DNA from: Danio rerio
Taxonomy: Eukaryota > Chordata > Actinopteri > Cypriniformes > Danionidae
Direction of reading: 5' to 3'
DNA: 64,000 nucleotides
Assembly: GCF_049306965.1 (NCBI RefSeq)
Contig: NC_133193.1
Span: 17,469,501 to 17,533,500 of the forward strand
Positions 11,982 through 25,400 of the stretch are shown piece by piece. Every line of letters begins with the position of its first letter. The stretch's first letter is position 1. The notes under the pieces were generated by a model. That model was not told the DNA's origin. It made no database searches and saw nothing but the letters and a program-made list of their open reading frames with translations. A program made the translations under genes and the position numbers.

Positions 11982-13020
11982 TTACTAGTGCTGGGTTAGA
12001 CCCCTTTTGCCTTTAAAACTGCCCTAATCCTTCATGACATAGATTCAACAAGGTACTGCAGATATTCCTCTAAGATTTTGGTCCATATTGACATGATAGC
12101 GTCATGCATTTGCTGCAGATTTGTCAGCAGCACATGCATGATGTGAATCTCCCGTTCCACCACATCCCAAAGGTGCTCTATTGAATTGTGATCTGGTGAC
12201 TGTGGAGGCCATTTGAGTACAGTGATCTCTTTGTCATGTTCAAGAAACCAGTCTGAGATGATTTGTGCTTTATGGCATGGCGCGTTATCCTGTTTGAAGC
12301 AGCCATCAGAAGTTGGGTACACTGTGGTCATAAAGAGATGGACATGGTCAGCAACAATACTCAGGTAGGCTGTGGCATTGATGCTCAATTAGTACTAATG
12401 GGCCCAAAGTGTGTCAAGAAAATATCCCCCACACCATTACACCACCACCAGCAGCCTGAATCATTGATACAGGGCAAGATGGATCCAAGCTTTCATGTTG
12501 TTGATCCCAAATTCTGACCCTACCATACGAATGTTGTAACAGAAGACTCAAACCAGGCAATGTTTTTCTAATCTTCTATTGTTCATTTTTGGGTGAGCCT
12601 GTGCAAATCATAGCCACAGTTTCCTATTCTCAGCTGACAGAAGTGGTGTTCTGCTGCTGTAGCCCATCTGCCTCATGGTTCAACGTCATGTGTGTTCAGA
12701 GATGCTCTTCTGCATTTCTCAGTTGTAAAGAGTGGTTATTTGAGTTAGTGTTGGCTTTCTGTCAGATCAACCCAGTCTTCCCATTCTTCTCTGACATCAA
12801 CAAGGCATTTGCACCCACAGAACCGCCGCTAACTTAATATTTTCTCTTTCAGACTATTCTCTATAAACCTTAGAGATGGTTGTGTGTGAAAATCCTAGCA
12901 GATCAAAAATACTCAGTTTAAACTGCAGCAGATTGTCTTGACCATGTCTACATGCCTAAATGCATTGAGTTGCTGTCATATGATTGGCTGTTTTTTAATG
13001 CGTTAACAAGCAATTGGACA
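11982..13020 (-). mobile_element. Tc1-like DNA transposon, copy B (decayed, ends lost)
   Basis: Same family as copies A, C and D. The sequence starts inside the left terminal repeat (ctagtgctgggttaga) and stops before the right one (caattggaca), so both tips are missing. The minus strand at 12032-12388 still reads DHVHLFMTTVYPTSDGCFKQ, then DNAPCHKA, and PDHNSIEHLWD, the catalytic DDE/D region of Tc1 transposases. The rest is interrupted by stops and shifts. Non-functional. Confidence 0.85.
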
Positions 13021-13088
13021 ATACTCAATATTCTGTTTCAGTTGGAAATACATCATCAAGCTTGAATAAAAGTCTGCAGCAACTTCCA
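13021..13088. mobile_element. Fragment of a short MITE
   Basis: The stretch (actcaatattctgtttcagt, then aaaagtctgcagcaacttcc) closely matches the right-hand part of the MITE at 26642-26994. It abuts the truncated Tc1-like copy B. Confidence 0.6.
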
Positions 13089-14124
13089 GTTCTTGTTCCA
13101 GTTAAGACAATAAATATAATAAATAAATATAGTGTAAAGAAAAAAATCTGGATATTTTTAAATGAATACAACAATAATATGAACAGCATCTGTTTAAAAT
13201 AGCTTAGCAATGTGAATTTATTCATTTTGTAAGTTAAATGCATTGAGTGTTGTTTTTCCTACTGACCTGTGACCTGTTTTTGAGTAGTGGAAGACCACCA
13301 TCCTGGACAGAAACCTGAACTTGACCACGTGACTACAGAGTATTTTTAGATTTTAGATTTCCCTCTGCTATTATTAAAAAGGAAGTAGTAATAAATGGTG
13401 AAATATTTGATTACACTTAACAAAAATTTTCCATTTGTTAACTTCGATTGACTCTGTCATTGGCAAGGTAAGCATTTAGCACCCAAATACCCAATATTTC
13501 ATAGCCTTGTGTAAAATGAATTTCTAATCCCACTTTTTCATGAAATCTGAGTTAAAGGTGATGTTTCAAATGTCAGCAAGTTCAGTGGGAAAAGGTGTTT
13601 TTTCTTTTAATGAATAGTACCCTGTCTTTTTACTTGCTCGTGCAAAGCTCCACGTCTGCTCGTGCTTTCAATCTGTGGTAGTTAAAATTAGCCACACAGC
13701 TCCATTCTCACTCACAGCTGTCACTGAGCAGGGAAAGTCCAGCTCGCCTGCAGGAGAAGACACTTAGTTGGACAACTGCCACTCTCACTAACTGACGGGC
13801 CAGACAGAATATGCAGACGTTTTTTGTTTTGTTTTATTTTTGTTTTTTTGCACAGAATTGTATGCAGAATTCATTTCAGAGTAAACTTAAACTAAATAAA
13901 AAAAAACTTTATAACTTTATTTAAGGTTTACAATGCAAATCCAATTAGATCCACCTGTTTGGTAAACAAAGCAGATTTTTAATATAACATATCTTTGTCT
14001 AGTGCTGTCAAAAGATTAAAAGCTTGAAAATAAAATAAAAGCTTGTATTTACATAATACATGTATGTGTACTGTGTATATATATTTATATAAATACACGC
14101 ATGTATACATTTGAGAAAACGTTT

Positions 14125-14128
<4 letters not shown>

Positions 14129-14178
<50 letters not shown>
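14129..14178. repeat. (TA)n-(CA)n microsatellite
   Basis: About 40 bp of AT repeats followed by ACACACACAC, directly at the left edge of Tc1-like copy C. Confidence 0.95.
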
Positions 14179-14179
<1 letters not shown>

Positions 14180-15232
14180 ATGGTCAAGTCAATCTGCTGC
14201 AGTTCAAACCGAGCATCAGAATGGGGAAGAAAGGTGATGTAAGTGACTTTGATCGTGCCAGACGGGCTGGTCTGAGTATTTCAGATACTGCTGATCTACT
14301 GGGATTTTCACGCACAACCATCTTTACAGAGACTGGTCTGAAAAAAAGAAAATATCCAGTGAGCGACAGTTCTGTGGGCACAAATGTCTTGTTGAAGACA
14401 GAGGTCAGAGGAGAATGGCCAGATTGGTTCCAGCTGATAGAAAGGCAACAGTAATGTTATAACTGAGGTATGCAGTAGAGCATCTCTGAACGCACAACAA
14501 GTCAAACCTTGAGGCGGATGGGCTACAGCAGCAGAAGACCACACCGGGTGCCACTCCTGTCAGCAAAGAACAAGAAACTGAGGCTACAATTCACACAGGC
14601 TCACAAAAATTGGACAATAGAAGATTGGAAAAGCGTTGCCTGGTCTGATGAGTCTTAATTTCTGCTGCAACATTCGGATGGTAGGTTCAGAATCTGGCAT
14701 CAACAACATGAAAACATGGATCCATCCTGCCTTGTATCAACGGTTCAATCTGGTGGTGGTGGTGTAATGGTGTGGGGGATATTTTCTTGCAACACTTTGG
14801 GCCCATTAGTATCAATTGAGCTCCATGTCAACGCGACAGCCTACCTGAGATGCTTCCTTTTTTGACCACAGTGTTCCCATCTTCTGATGGCTACTTCCAG
14901 CAGGATAACATGTTATGTTATAAAGCACAAATCATCTCAGACTGGTTTCTTGAACATGACAATGAGTTCACTGTACTCAAATGGCCTCCACAGTCACCAG
15001 AACTCAATCCAATATTGCACCTTTGGGATGTGGTGGAACGGAAGATTCGCATCATGGATATGCAGCCGACAAATCTGCAGCAACTGCATGATGCTATCAT
15101 GTCAATATGGACCAAAATCTCTGAGGAATATTTCCAGTATACCTTTTCGAATCCATGTCTTTAGGATTAAGGCAATTTTGAAGGCAAAAGGGGGCTAACC
15201 TACTTGTACCTAAAAAGTGACCTGTGAGTGTA
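14178..15232 (+). mobile_element. Tc1-like DNA transposon, copy C (decayed)
   Basis: The plus strand carries the transposase start MGKKGDVSDFDRARRAGLSI with the paired-like helix-turn-helix region (ISDTADLLGFSRTTI). Further on, 14850-15164 reads DGYFQQDNMLCYKAQ and PELNPILHLWD of the catalytic domain. These pieces lie in different frames with stops between, so no full transposase is made. The left terminal repeat is missing where the element meets the AT/CA microsatellite; the right end (tacctaaaaagtgacctgtgagtgta) is present but altered. Confidence 0.87.
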
Positions 15233-16063
15233 TGCTTATAATGTATGTAAAAATAAAAAAAAACTATCATTAATCGACGTGAAATTTGGAATAAGATGTC
15301 AATAATATATTTTTAACCAATCAGTTTTTGGATTAAAGGTCATTTTGCAATCGCTTTTGTCAACATGTAGAAAATTAATTAAGGTTTTTTGACCTTGGAT
15401 GGATTTAAAAAGTATTGTAGGAGACACCCAAACAGAATAAGGAGATCCTTAAAAGAGGGGATGGGGTGACTTTTATAGTGGTTTTAATAATAAGATTTAG
15501 CCCCACTACAAAGGTTTAACACACACAGACAGTCATTCTCAGTTCAGCCATGCAGGTGTGTGCGTGTGTGTGCAGTTATTAAGCAAGACAGTGAACAACA
15601 TCCTGCATAAACACACTCATTAATCTAAATATACCACCCTCCCTTCCTTCTGTCTGCATGTGATGGCTCTGCATGTGATTGTGCGTGTTGTTGTCATGCT
15701 GGTTGGTCGGAGAGCAGATGAGATCTGTCACATGAGGCGAGAGATCAAGCCCTGCTGCTCTCTTTCCCAAAAGCACTGCGAATCAGGGGGATTTTTCATT
15801 TGACTCAGCGTTCCTGCTTAATCTAATAGTGTTTGCAGTGACTCGCTGAAGTTCTGCGAGAGAGATGAACTACTCTGCGGCGCTACTTAACTATAGGATG
15901 GGTGTACCTAAAAATGACAAATTTGACATTTGTGTAGCCTGGTGTCTTTTGTAATCCAAATCTTTTTTGTTTGTTTGTTTGTTGTTTGTTTTGTATAATG
16001 CTAAATGAGATGTTTATCAGAATGGTCATGCTGCTCTTTTCGTTATACCACATTAAAGGCCAG

Positions 16064-16620
16064 CTATGATGCAAAATCAACTTTTAAAAGCTGTTCGGAC
16101 AGAACTGTGTGGAGGTTGGCTGCATGGTGGTGCAGTGGATTGCACGTTCACCTCACAGCGAGAAGGTTGCTGGTTTGAGCCTCGGCTGGGTCAGTTTCCT
16201 TGTTCTCCCCGTGTTTGCGTGGGTTTCCCCCGGGTGCTCCGGTTTCCCCCACAAGTCTAAAGACGTGTGCTGTAGGTGAATTGGATAAGCTAAATTGACC
16301 GTAGTGTATGTGTGTGAATGAGCATGTATGAAAGTTTCCCGGTGATGGGCTGCAGCTGAAAGGGCATCCAATGCGTGAAACATATGCTGGATAAGTTGGC
16401 AGTTCTTTCCGCTGTGGCGACCACAGATTAATAAAGGGACTAAGCCGACTTTTTTATTTTTTTATTTCCTGGCGTCAAAATAGGTGATTTTGAGGCCGAC
16501 CAGAATGTAACGTAGGAGTGCAGTTCTCCCCACCCACCAAATTGATTGACAGGCACATATTAACATGTCTCCATAGTAACGCTTATAAACATGTCCACAG
16601 AACAAGATTAGCTAAGAAAC
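16064..16620. mobile_element. Unclassified repeat interrupted by a SINE
   Basis: The flanks at 16064-16115 (aaaggccagctatgatgc) and 16465-16620 (ggcgtcaaaataggtgattt, then caaattgattgacaggcaca) look like two parts of one dispersed repeat, split by the SINE at 16116-16463. Assignment is from recall only. Confidence 0.35.
16116..16463 (+). mobile_element. DANA-type tRNA-derived SINE
   Basis: Nearly complete copy. The tRNA-like head contains a B-box-like ggtttgagcc within "ctcacagcgagaaggttgct". The body includes "tgcgtgggtttcccccgggt", and the 3' end reads ttaataaagggactaagccg followed by a T-rich tail rather than the usual (atga)n. Confidence 0.85.
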
Positions 16621-17621
16621 AGTGATTAAAAGATCTGTTCCAACTCTCTGTGATCAGCTGCAATTCAAGAATGAGTTTTTTTTATTTATTTTTTTTAAAT
16701 AGAGCATGTGTGTAATAAGGACAACAAAATAGTTTTGTATTTCATAACCGCTGGAATTACCACAGCTGTATAAGTACAACTATGAATGAGGATGCTTTAA
16801 TCATACAACAAGAGTCCTGGTTTGTGGACGTTAAATCTGTTACACACCTTAAATGTACATATCAGTACCTAAAAAATTGGTATTGTACTGTTTAGGTACT
16901 ATCTACATTTAATATATTGATATTAGTTAATATCATTACACTTTTGAAAGAGTCAACCCAGGATCATTCTGAAAATGTACCATTATATAAATTTCTGGAG
17001 AACTTCAAATATGTCCCAGGAGCTTCTCCTTCCTTAAACCCAATCAATAGTGTCTTCAAAAGCACACCCACTTCCCTAAACCCATCCAACAGTTTTAAAA
17101 AGCAATCCAGCAAAGGAAAAGCCCTCGCTTGATATTTACCACACTATCAGATTTTACCATTCTTTAAAGGCTTGTACAAATGCTTTTTTTTTTGTTTTTG
17201 TTGTTTGACACCCGCATATAACACAGAAGACAGAAAGTTGACACGCTTGTTGTTAAAGTTACTGGCGATTTGAACAAGCATGGATAGTTCAAGTAGCAGC
17301 TCCAGCTCTAGCGATGAAGAAATGATTATTGTTCACCAGTGCAATAAGCAGCTCCACGTTCGGCTATGGATCGGCTATGGGCATCTTCTTCAATGTGTGC
17401 TCGCATTGACAATTTTGCTCTTGAGTGTCTCCCAGTGCTGTTTACTGTAACCTCAGCAGCTCCATGCACATGACCAAAAGTGGCAATCTGATTGGTGGAG
17501 AAGATTTTGATGTGGCGCATCAAAACAAAAAAACAAGCATGATGCGTTTCTTTAAAAATTACACTTTTACGCCTGGCATTTTGTGAGTTGGTGTGAACAA
17601 TTAAATTGGCAACCTTTATTT

Positions 17622-17813
17622 CAGGGGTGGCCAACCCTGTTCCTGGAGAGCCACCTTCCTGCAGATTTCAATTGCAACCCATATCAAACACACCTGAACC
17701 AATTAATTAGGACCTGAACACCACGTGATAATTACAGGCAGGTGTGTTTGATATGGGCTGCAACTGAAATCTGCAGGAAGGTGGCTCTCCAGGAACAGGG
17801 TTGGCCACCCCTG
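17622..17813. mobile_element. hAT-type hairpin MITE with 8-bp target duplication
   Basis: Left arm caggggtggccaaccctgtt... and right arm ...aacagggttggccacccctg are inverted copies over about 75 bp (both containing ggagagccacctt or its complement), with a central ttaattaggacctgaacacc. The 8-bp flanks are CTTTATTT (17614-17621) and CTTTATCT (17814-17821). High arm identity suggests a fairly young insertion. Non-coding. Confidence 0.85.
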
Positions 17814-18576
17814 CTTTATCTAGACACAAGATGTTAATCATTGATGGAAAACACTCCGATGTGAACAGGCATTTACCCTGTTATTTACAGGTTTATTTTA
17901 TTCTTTGGCTTCTGTTCTTGTCTTACCTGCTTTCTGGAACCGTTCTTCACCGGACTCGACCTCCGTAGTCATGGTCAACTCCTCTCTGCATCATTTTGAG
18001 GTAATCGGTCAGTAAGCGTGAAAAGAAATAGCATCATACCGCCCTGTAGCATTTGTTCTGAAGACGAAATGCAGAACTTCTTCTGGCTACATAATTTTTG
18101 ATCTCCTGAAATGAATATAGGGCTACGTTTTCAGAATGAAGCTATGCTGCAACAGGTACAACTACAGTGACTGCTTGTGTACTTTTATTCCTGAGAGTGC
18201 AGTTAAAGTAAAAAATGACCTTGATTGTATGATTGGATATGCTTATTACACTTTTTGTTTCTGGAAGGATTTTATAATGGATGTTATTTACAATTTGTGA
18301 AGACTTTATCATGAACTATTTATGTTACAAATAAATGCAGTATCTATTCATGAAAGGATACTGTAAACTGCTCCATAAATGTTTTAAGCAGCACTTTTTA
18401 ACATTGGAAATAATATAAAAGCACATACATTAGCACAACAGGGCGATTCCTGAAGGATCATGTGACTTTTGAGGCTCTTGCTGTGTTGCTGAATTTGACC
18501 CTATTACCCTATTTTCCTCCATATTTCACTGTATTTTGATCAAAAGATTGAGCCTTGAGGACTTAATAAACACGCA

Positions 18577-18962
18577 CTGTAAAAAGTGATTAGTTGACTT
18601 TACTTTAAAAAACTGAGTAAACCTGTTACCTTACAATAAACAAGTACATTAACTCTTTAAAAACTACTGGGTTCCACCGAATTGATTTGTGTCTGGAAAA
18701 CATAAAGGAATTAAGTTAGCATAGTAGTTTTTACAAATTTAAGTGTTGATTTAAGGATTAAACATAAAACAATTATGGTGTCCTACAAAAACAATCAAGA
18801 ATTGTGTTGTTTCAGCTCATTTTAAATAGTTAGAACAAACAGCAAACATCTTTTTTTTATTAAGTAAACTGTGTATAGTTATAAAAAAATTAATTGAAGT
18901 TAACTAACAGTTAACGAAACCTTTCCAAGTTACATTAGGTTTACTCACTTTTTAAGTAAAAT
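18577..18962. mobile_element. Possible decayed MITE
   Basis: The left edge cactgtaaaaagtgattagt and the right part ttactcactttttaagtaaa resemble ends of zebrafish non-autonomous elements, but the terminal repeats are not convincing by eye. Confidence 0.35.
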
Positions 18963-19559
18963 GCTTAGTATGTAGTAAAATTTATAGACTTAAATTTGGA
19001 TACAATAAAAAATAAATATTGACGTTCCTTTACAGCTCTTACGCAAAGATAATGATATAATAAGATTATACTTGTGTTATAACCAGGACACACAATGGGG
19101 TTCTTGGATTTGTGAATGGGACCCTGCTGGTATTTTTGAGTTTGTTTGGCCATGAGAGAAGCACACAATTATGAAATTCAGTTAATCACCTTTAAACAAC
19201 GTGCAATTGATGATGAAGGAGAGAGAGGGGGTTATATAAATGCCTTTTATTAGAAATCAGCTCAAAGCAAAGATGAGTCACATAAACCTTATATTTGTGG
19301 ATGTTTTCTTTTTCTTCTGTGCTGAAGCATCGGCTTACCTCTCTTCCAAACAGCAGATTGAAATGTCCTCCAAAGTTCTTTCAAACACACATAATTAGGG
19401 TTACACACACACAGAAAAAAAAAGGTTCTTGAGTTTTTTTTTTTTTGTGGTAGTTGAGAGACTATTTATCATCGCTAAGTGGTTCTTTGGCTTGTAATCA
19501 TAGGGAAATTAACTTCATAGCACCAGTAATGCTCCTTAGGGGAGGTTAAGATCCTAAGT

Positions 19560-19780
19560 ACAGTTAAAGTCAGAATTATTAGCCCCGCTGTTTTTTTTTC
19601 TTCCCCAATTTCTGTTTAATGGAGAGAACACATTTCACATTCAACACATTTCTAAACATAACAGTTTTAATAACTCATTTTTAATAATTTATTTATTTTA
19701 TTATTGCCATGATGACTAAATAATATTATATAATAATTTAATAATACTTCTATACAGCTTAAAGTGACATCTTTTCCCCA
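19560..19780. mobile_element. Partial Tc1/mariner-type MITE
   Basis: Begins cagttaaagtcagaattatt, the same terminal sequence as the MITEs at 28437 and 42404, and continues through the shared interior ("gcttaaagtgacatc"). The other end is missing. Confidence 0.6.
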
Positions 19781-20593
19781 TCTCTTTAAATGAAATGCTT
19801 AATTTTATTACATCCAATCAGATCACAGCAGAAAAAAAACTTCCACGCTCACTTTTTAATATTTTGTTTTTTTAGAAACTGCATCACAATACGAAGAAAC
19901 AAAAATGGTTGCAGCTCCTGGTTCATGTAAACTTAAAAAAAAGCCTATATTTAATGGGGACTTGAATGTCCCTTTAAAGCAACAGACTCTAGACACCTCT
20001 TCATGTTGGCAGTGCTCACATCACTCAGCCCTTTTCATTTGGTTACAAGATTCATCCACAATGAGTTCATGAATACAGAAAGTATTGTTTTTTTTTTGAT
20101 TGTCAAATTTTACAATCATTCAAATTCCACCTTGCAACAAATTAGTTGCAGTAAACTGTTGTAGAGAAAAAAAAACGCATTACATTTCTATTGCTTATGC
20201 TTAGGCAGTGCCTGCTGTTTGTCAAAGTACCCCTTGAATCCCCCCGATCAGTGAATGGCTGCTGTTTACTGGCTGCATGAACTGTGACTTCAGTCCACAA
20301 GCCCGTCACTGGACACTGCCTTCATTTCTCAGCTAAAACAGCACTGTTTATGATTGTTGGATATGTTTGTCTTAAATAGTTACTTATTTTCAAATGTCAA
20401 ACATCTCTAGTCAATCTCTTGACTCTCCCTATGTTCATGTGTCATATTGCATACTCTCACATATACAGTATACATTTTTTTTGCATATTTTGTTTATGAT
20501 TTATATTCTAATAATAATTAATAAAAAAATCTGATTGTAATTTAGATTAGAAAATTTCATATTTACAATATTATGAAATCATGCACTCATGGG

Positions 20594-21110
20594 TACCTGA
20601 CAAAAGTCTTGTCATCTCTAAATTTTAGAAGCAACAAATAATAACTTGACTTCTAGCTGATCATTTAGTATCAGAAGTGGCTAATATGAAAGCCAAATAC
20701 CTCTAGATTACAAGCACCTTGACCTTCTTTGCTTTCAGGAATTTTGATGTGGAGACTGAAGTATGAGAAGCAGCGCTATCCTGCTGAAGAATTTGCCCTC
20801 TCCTGTGATTTGTAATGTAATGGGCAGCAAAAATGTCTTGATACCTCAGGCTGTTGATGTTGCCGTTCCCTCTGCAGATCTCTCGCACGCCCCCATGCTG
20901 AGTGTAACACCAAACCATGATTTATCCTTCACCAAACTTGACTGATATCTATGAGAATCTTGGGTCCATGTAGGTTCCAATAGGTCTTCTGCAGTATTTG
21001 TGATCATTAAGATGCAGTTCAACAGATGATTCATCGGAACATCTACCTAAGTCAAGTTATTATTTGTTGCTCTTACATCTGGGATTAACAACAAGACTTG
21101 TGTCAGGTGG
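20594..21110 (-). mobile_element. Second Tc1-like family, internally deleted copy
   Basis: Long terminal inverted repeats: acctgacaaaagtcttgtca at the left and its degenerate reverse, acaagacttgtgtcaggtgg, at the right. The similarity extends about 60 bp through agcaacaaataataacttga. The minus strand at 20703-20918 encodes MVWCYTQHGGVREI and LQQDSAASHTS, a decayed Tc1 catalytic motif in which the usual QQDNAPxH reads QQDSAASH. The N-terminal half of the transposase is gone. A solo end of the same family is at 57988-58082. Confidence 0.75.
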
Positions 21111-21258
21111 ATGTATGTAAGGCAAGTCATCAATTTCTTTATGGCATGACTGCATTCTTTATGGCAATCCCTGATAATTGACTATTAGAAAGTCATATTT
21201 TGCTAACATAGAATAAACTATATTTTGTATTGCAATAATAATTATCATTATTACAAAG

Positions 21259-21576
<318 letters not shown>

Positions 21577-22109
21577 TATTATGAACAGTAATTCCACATA
21601 ATATATATTTTTTAAATGTATGAAATTTATCTCAGAAACCCTCTAGAATAGCAAGTGAAAATTGTTCAATGTGCAAATGGTTGAATATTGTAAGTGTTTT
21701 TGACTAACAAAGAGCAGTACTGGCTATGAATTCTTTTATGGATGACATTACTAAAACATTGACAACAACACCAGACTGTGTCATTCATCTTCCAGCTTAA
21801 ACAGGTCTTGTTTTGCGTCATATACTGATTTTTATAGATAAAAATACTCTTCTTGGCAGTGGTATAAAAAAAGAGCATTAACCTTGACGCATGGTCATTT
21901 TCAAACAGCCAGTGTAGAAAATTACAACAAATCTAAAAGAAAAATGGCATAAAACTTTCTAAAACATCAAAACTCGGCAAACACAAACAGACTCATTCGA
22001 TTTCTTCAACATAAGGTCACACGACGCAAAACTCCCACTGGAAACAAATTCTGCAGCAAACAGTTTCCTTCCCCAAAGGCACAAACGCTCCCAATTCTCC
22101 AGAGAAATC

Positions 22110-22469
22110 CTAAGCTTTCTGCCAGTGCTGGGCAGCAGGAGATCCCGTCTGTAGCCCTGCGAAAAACACCTGGTACCTGTGCTTCCATATCAGGAAGGCT
22201 CCGAGCAGGCAGACGATGGCCTGGGCCAGGTTGAGCAGCACCTGCAGGAGGTAATACATGGGCAGAGTGCTGGTGATGTCACTGCAGTCTGACACAGCGC
22301 TGAAGACGAACATACGAGCGATGGGATCCTCTGGGTCCAGGGTGCAAATACAATCCTCACGCATTTCCCTGCAGCTAAAGCTGTTGGTCAGCGTGTAATG
22401 GTAGCACTGGAAGGCGATGACCACCACTGACATAACCAGACCCATTGTGCATAAGAAGAAATACAGGAG
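22110..22469 (-). CDS. sspn: sspn exon 3 (coding end)
   Basis: Residues 110-228 and a TAG stop. The acceptor on the minus strand reads ccacccag followed by CTCCTGTATTTC. It carries helices 3 and 4 and the extracellular loop between them. Confidence 0.93.
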   Translation of the reverse strand, partial: LLYFFLCTMGLVMSVVVIAFQCYHYTLTNSFSCREMREDCICTLDPEDPIARMFVFSAVSDCSDITSTLPMYYLLQVLLNLAQAIVCLLGAFLIWKHRYQVFFAGLQTGSPAAQHWQKA

Positions 22470-25400
22470 CTGGGTGGAAAAGAAAAAGCATTTATATAGT
22501 CATTAGTGGTCCCTGCTGAAATATCAACAACAAATTGAAACCATTACAGAAGTTATACTGGTTGTCTTATGTTTTTAGCTATTAATTAGCTGCTTATTAA
22601 CATATTACCTTTACAGTATATTATGCATGATCCTATTCCACGTCCCAAATTTGACTCAATATCTAAGCCTTTCTAACTATTAATAAAGAGAAAATTAGAC
22701 ATGTTTTAAGGCATTAGTCATTGTTAATATTTTGTTTATACACTGTAAAATACTGTATTACATGGTTGCACTTAAGGGAACCTCTTATGCCTCTTTTTAC
22801 AAGATGTAAAATAGGTCTGAAGTCTCTAAAGTGTGTTTTAATACCCAAAAGATCCAACAAATAATGTTTATGACTTTGAAACTGCCCCTTTTAGATTTTG
22901 ATCCAAACTGTGGCATAATGGTGGCTGTCACTTTAAATTCAAATGAGATTGTGCTACCAGCTCTATTTTGAAAAGAAGGCAGAGCTAATGACTTCAAAGG
23001 TTGGTTTATTGTTAATTTGCACATTATATATGGATATTTTTAAATCATAAATGTAAATGGGCAGTGAAAAAACCTAGTTTTACTGATTTTGAAATGGAGA
23101 TAAGGGATTACCTGTGTATGATAAAAGAAACAAAAAATACTAAAGCAAAAAGAACTGTTAATTATCTTAAAGCCTTAAATCTTCTCTATGAATCGTTGTA
23201 AATTTTTTATACTGTATTTATTTTGTTGTCAATTTAATGTTATGTCATCACCCTTGTATGTCCAGTGTTCTAAAATTGCAATTGAAAAAGCCGGAGCTAA
23301 AAAAAATGTTTATGTGACAGCATAGCAGCAGATTCAAAAACGGCTGCTTCTCACTCAGGGCTGTTTATGCTAATGAGGGAAAGATTGTCTCCAATGGGCG
23401 TGGCTTTTCCCCTCTGATGACATGTACAAACAAAGAATGTCAGTTAAAGTGTTTCTGCAGACTGATGAAGTGTGATTATAAAAAGTGTAATAACTTTAAC
23501 GTTTAACATTAGAGGCTGGCTATACTCACCATTGCCACACAACTGTGTTTATGCATCTTATAAATGTGATTTAAGTAACTCTGCAACTCTCTCATGGTCG
23601 CTCACTGAAGCCAAGCAGGGCTGCCTGGATGGGAGACCATATGTGAAAGCTAGGTTGCTGCCAGAAGTAGTATAAGTAATACCAGTAGGAGGCACTCAAC
23701 CTGTGGTCTGTGTGGGTCCTTATGGCCCAGTATATTGACTCTGTACTGCTCAGTGAGTGCTGTCTTTCAGACGAGACGTTAAACTGATGTCCTGACCATC
23801 TGTAGTCCACAAAAAGTGTAGGTGTTGAACTCTGGCATCCTGGCCAAATTTGCAATATGGCTACCGTCGTGTCATTCAAGTGGATGCTGCACACTGGTGG
23901 TTTGTTACGTTGGGCAGGAATTTGAAACTAATTCCCAAAAAAAAAGTGTAAAGCGCTTTGATTGTTCAGAAAAGTGCTACATAAATGTCAGAAATTATTA
24001 TTGTTATTATCATTTAAATGATTCAATTGAGCCAAATTAACATTTAGTCATTTTAACTTTAATTAATTAAGCTGACTTTAAGATACTTGTATTGCTTAAT
24101 TAATGTCAAAATGTAAGTTAAAACATGATAAACTTGTTATAATTAACATAAAAAATATGTTGACGTGAGTAATTTATTATATAATTATATTATTTTTACA
24201 GTTTAATGAGGATTAATGTGTAACCGTAATATTACCTTCTGTTGGCTTCATGTTAAAACCCATAAATCCTAATGAATATGTCCCAAAATATGTGAGAAAC
24301 CATTAAAATGTGCTTGTTTTAAGGGTTAAAGTTTAATTGTTGGCGACACAGTGGCGACACATTTTTTTTGGTCAAGAAAGGTCTATATAACATTTCCTCC
24401 ATACTTACTGTACTCTGGAAGGGCCTTAATCAGCAGTAAGGACGTATTTCTGTCACATTAAACAATCACTGCACACAGAAAGCAAATTGATGTGTCTATA
24501 TGGTGGACACGATTGGCGTAGGAGGCAAAAATCTAGCTGTGACAATCGGTTTATGCTTAACCATTCTCCAATGAATGCAAAAGGGTAAATGCGTTTACAT
24601 GACCACATGCAAATTCAGCTTATTAAGCTTAATCAGGTTAAAATGTGCATGTAAGCGCACTCATTGAAGACTTGCTCATCTTTAGAGCGCAAACGTGACC
24701 CTGGTCTACAAAAGAAGTCGTAAGTGTCAATTCTTTGGAATTGTAACCTAACATAATTGAACAGAAAGCATTATTGAGCTTTTGTCACTGTGAGCAAATT
24801 TGAACATTGCCAACTGATCAATGTTTATAAGTGGATATAAGCATAACTTTAATTAACTCTTCATCATGCAGAGTGATTATGTCTCTTCAAAAGACATATA
24901 GTTGCTTTCACCTGGATCTTTTTCTAAACGTTTTTAAAGGTTTGGGTGAATAGACTGGAAAAATGGAAATGACATTTTAATGGACTAAAACGCCTATACT
25001 TGTTCATTTAAAACCAGCTCAGGCTTCTGGCTTGATGACTCAGGAATGTTACTGCCAATGTTGATGGTCAATTAAATATCGAAAATATGTCTCATTAAAG
25101 GAAGAGTATAAATTTAGGTTTTGTCATTTAAAGGCATAGTTCACCCAAAATTAACATTTTCATAAAGACAGATAAGAGACAGAAAATGTTCTGTGCAACA
25201 ACACTTCTTTTAAATGTCATTCTCCTATAAAACCAAAGCACCATGAGAGTATTTTACATAAGATTTCTTTTTTAAAATCACTTTTTAATACAGAGGCAAA
25301 TGTCTTGTTTAACATTTGCTCTACATCCACTGACTACTTTATTAGGTACACCTTACTAGTACCAGGTTGGACCCTTTATTGCCATCAAAACTGCCTTAAT

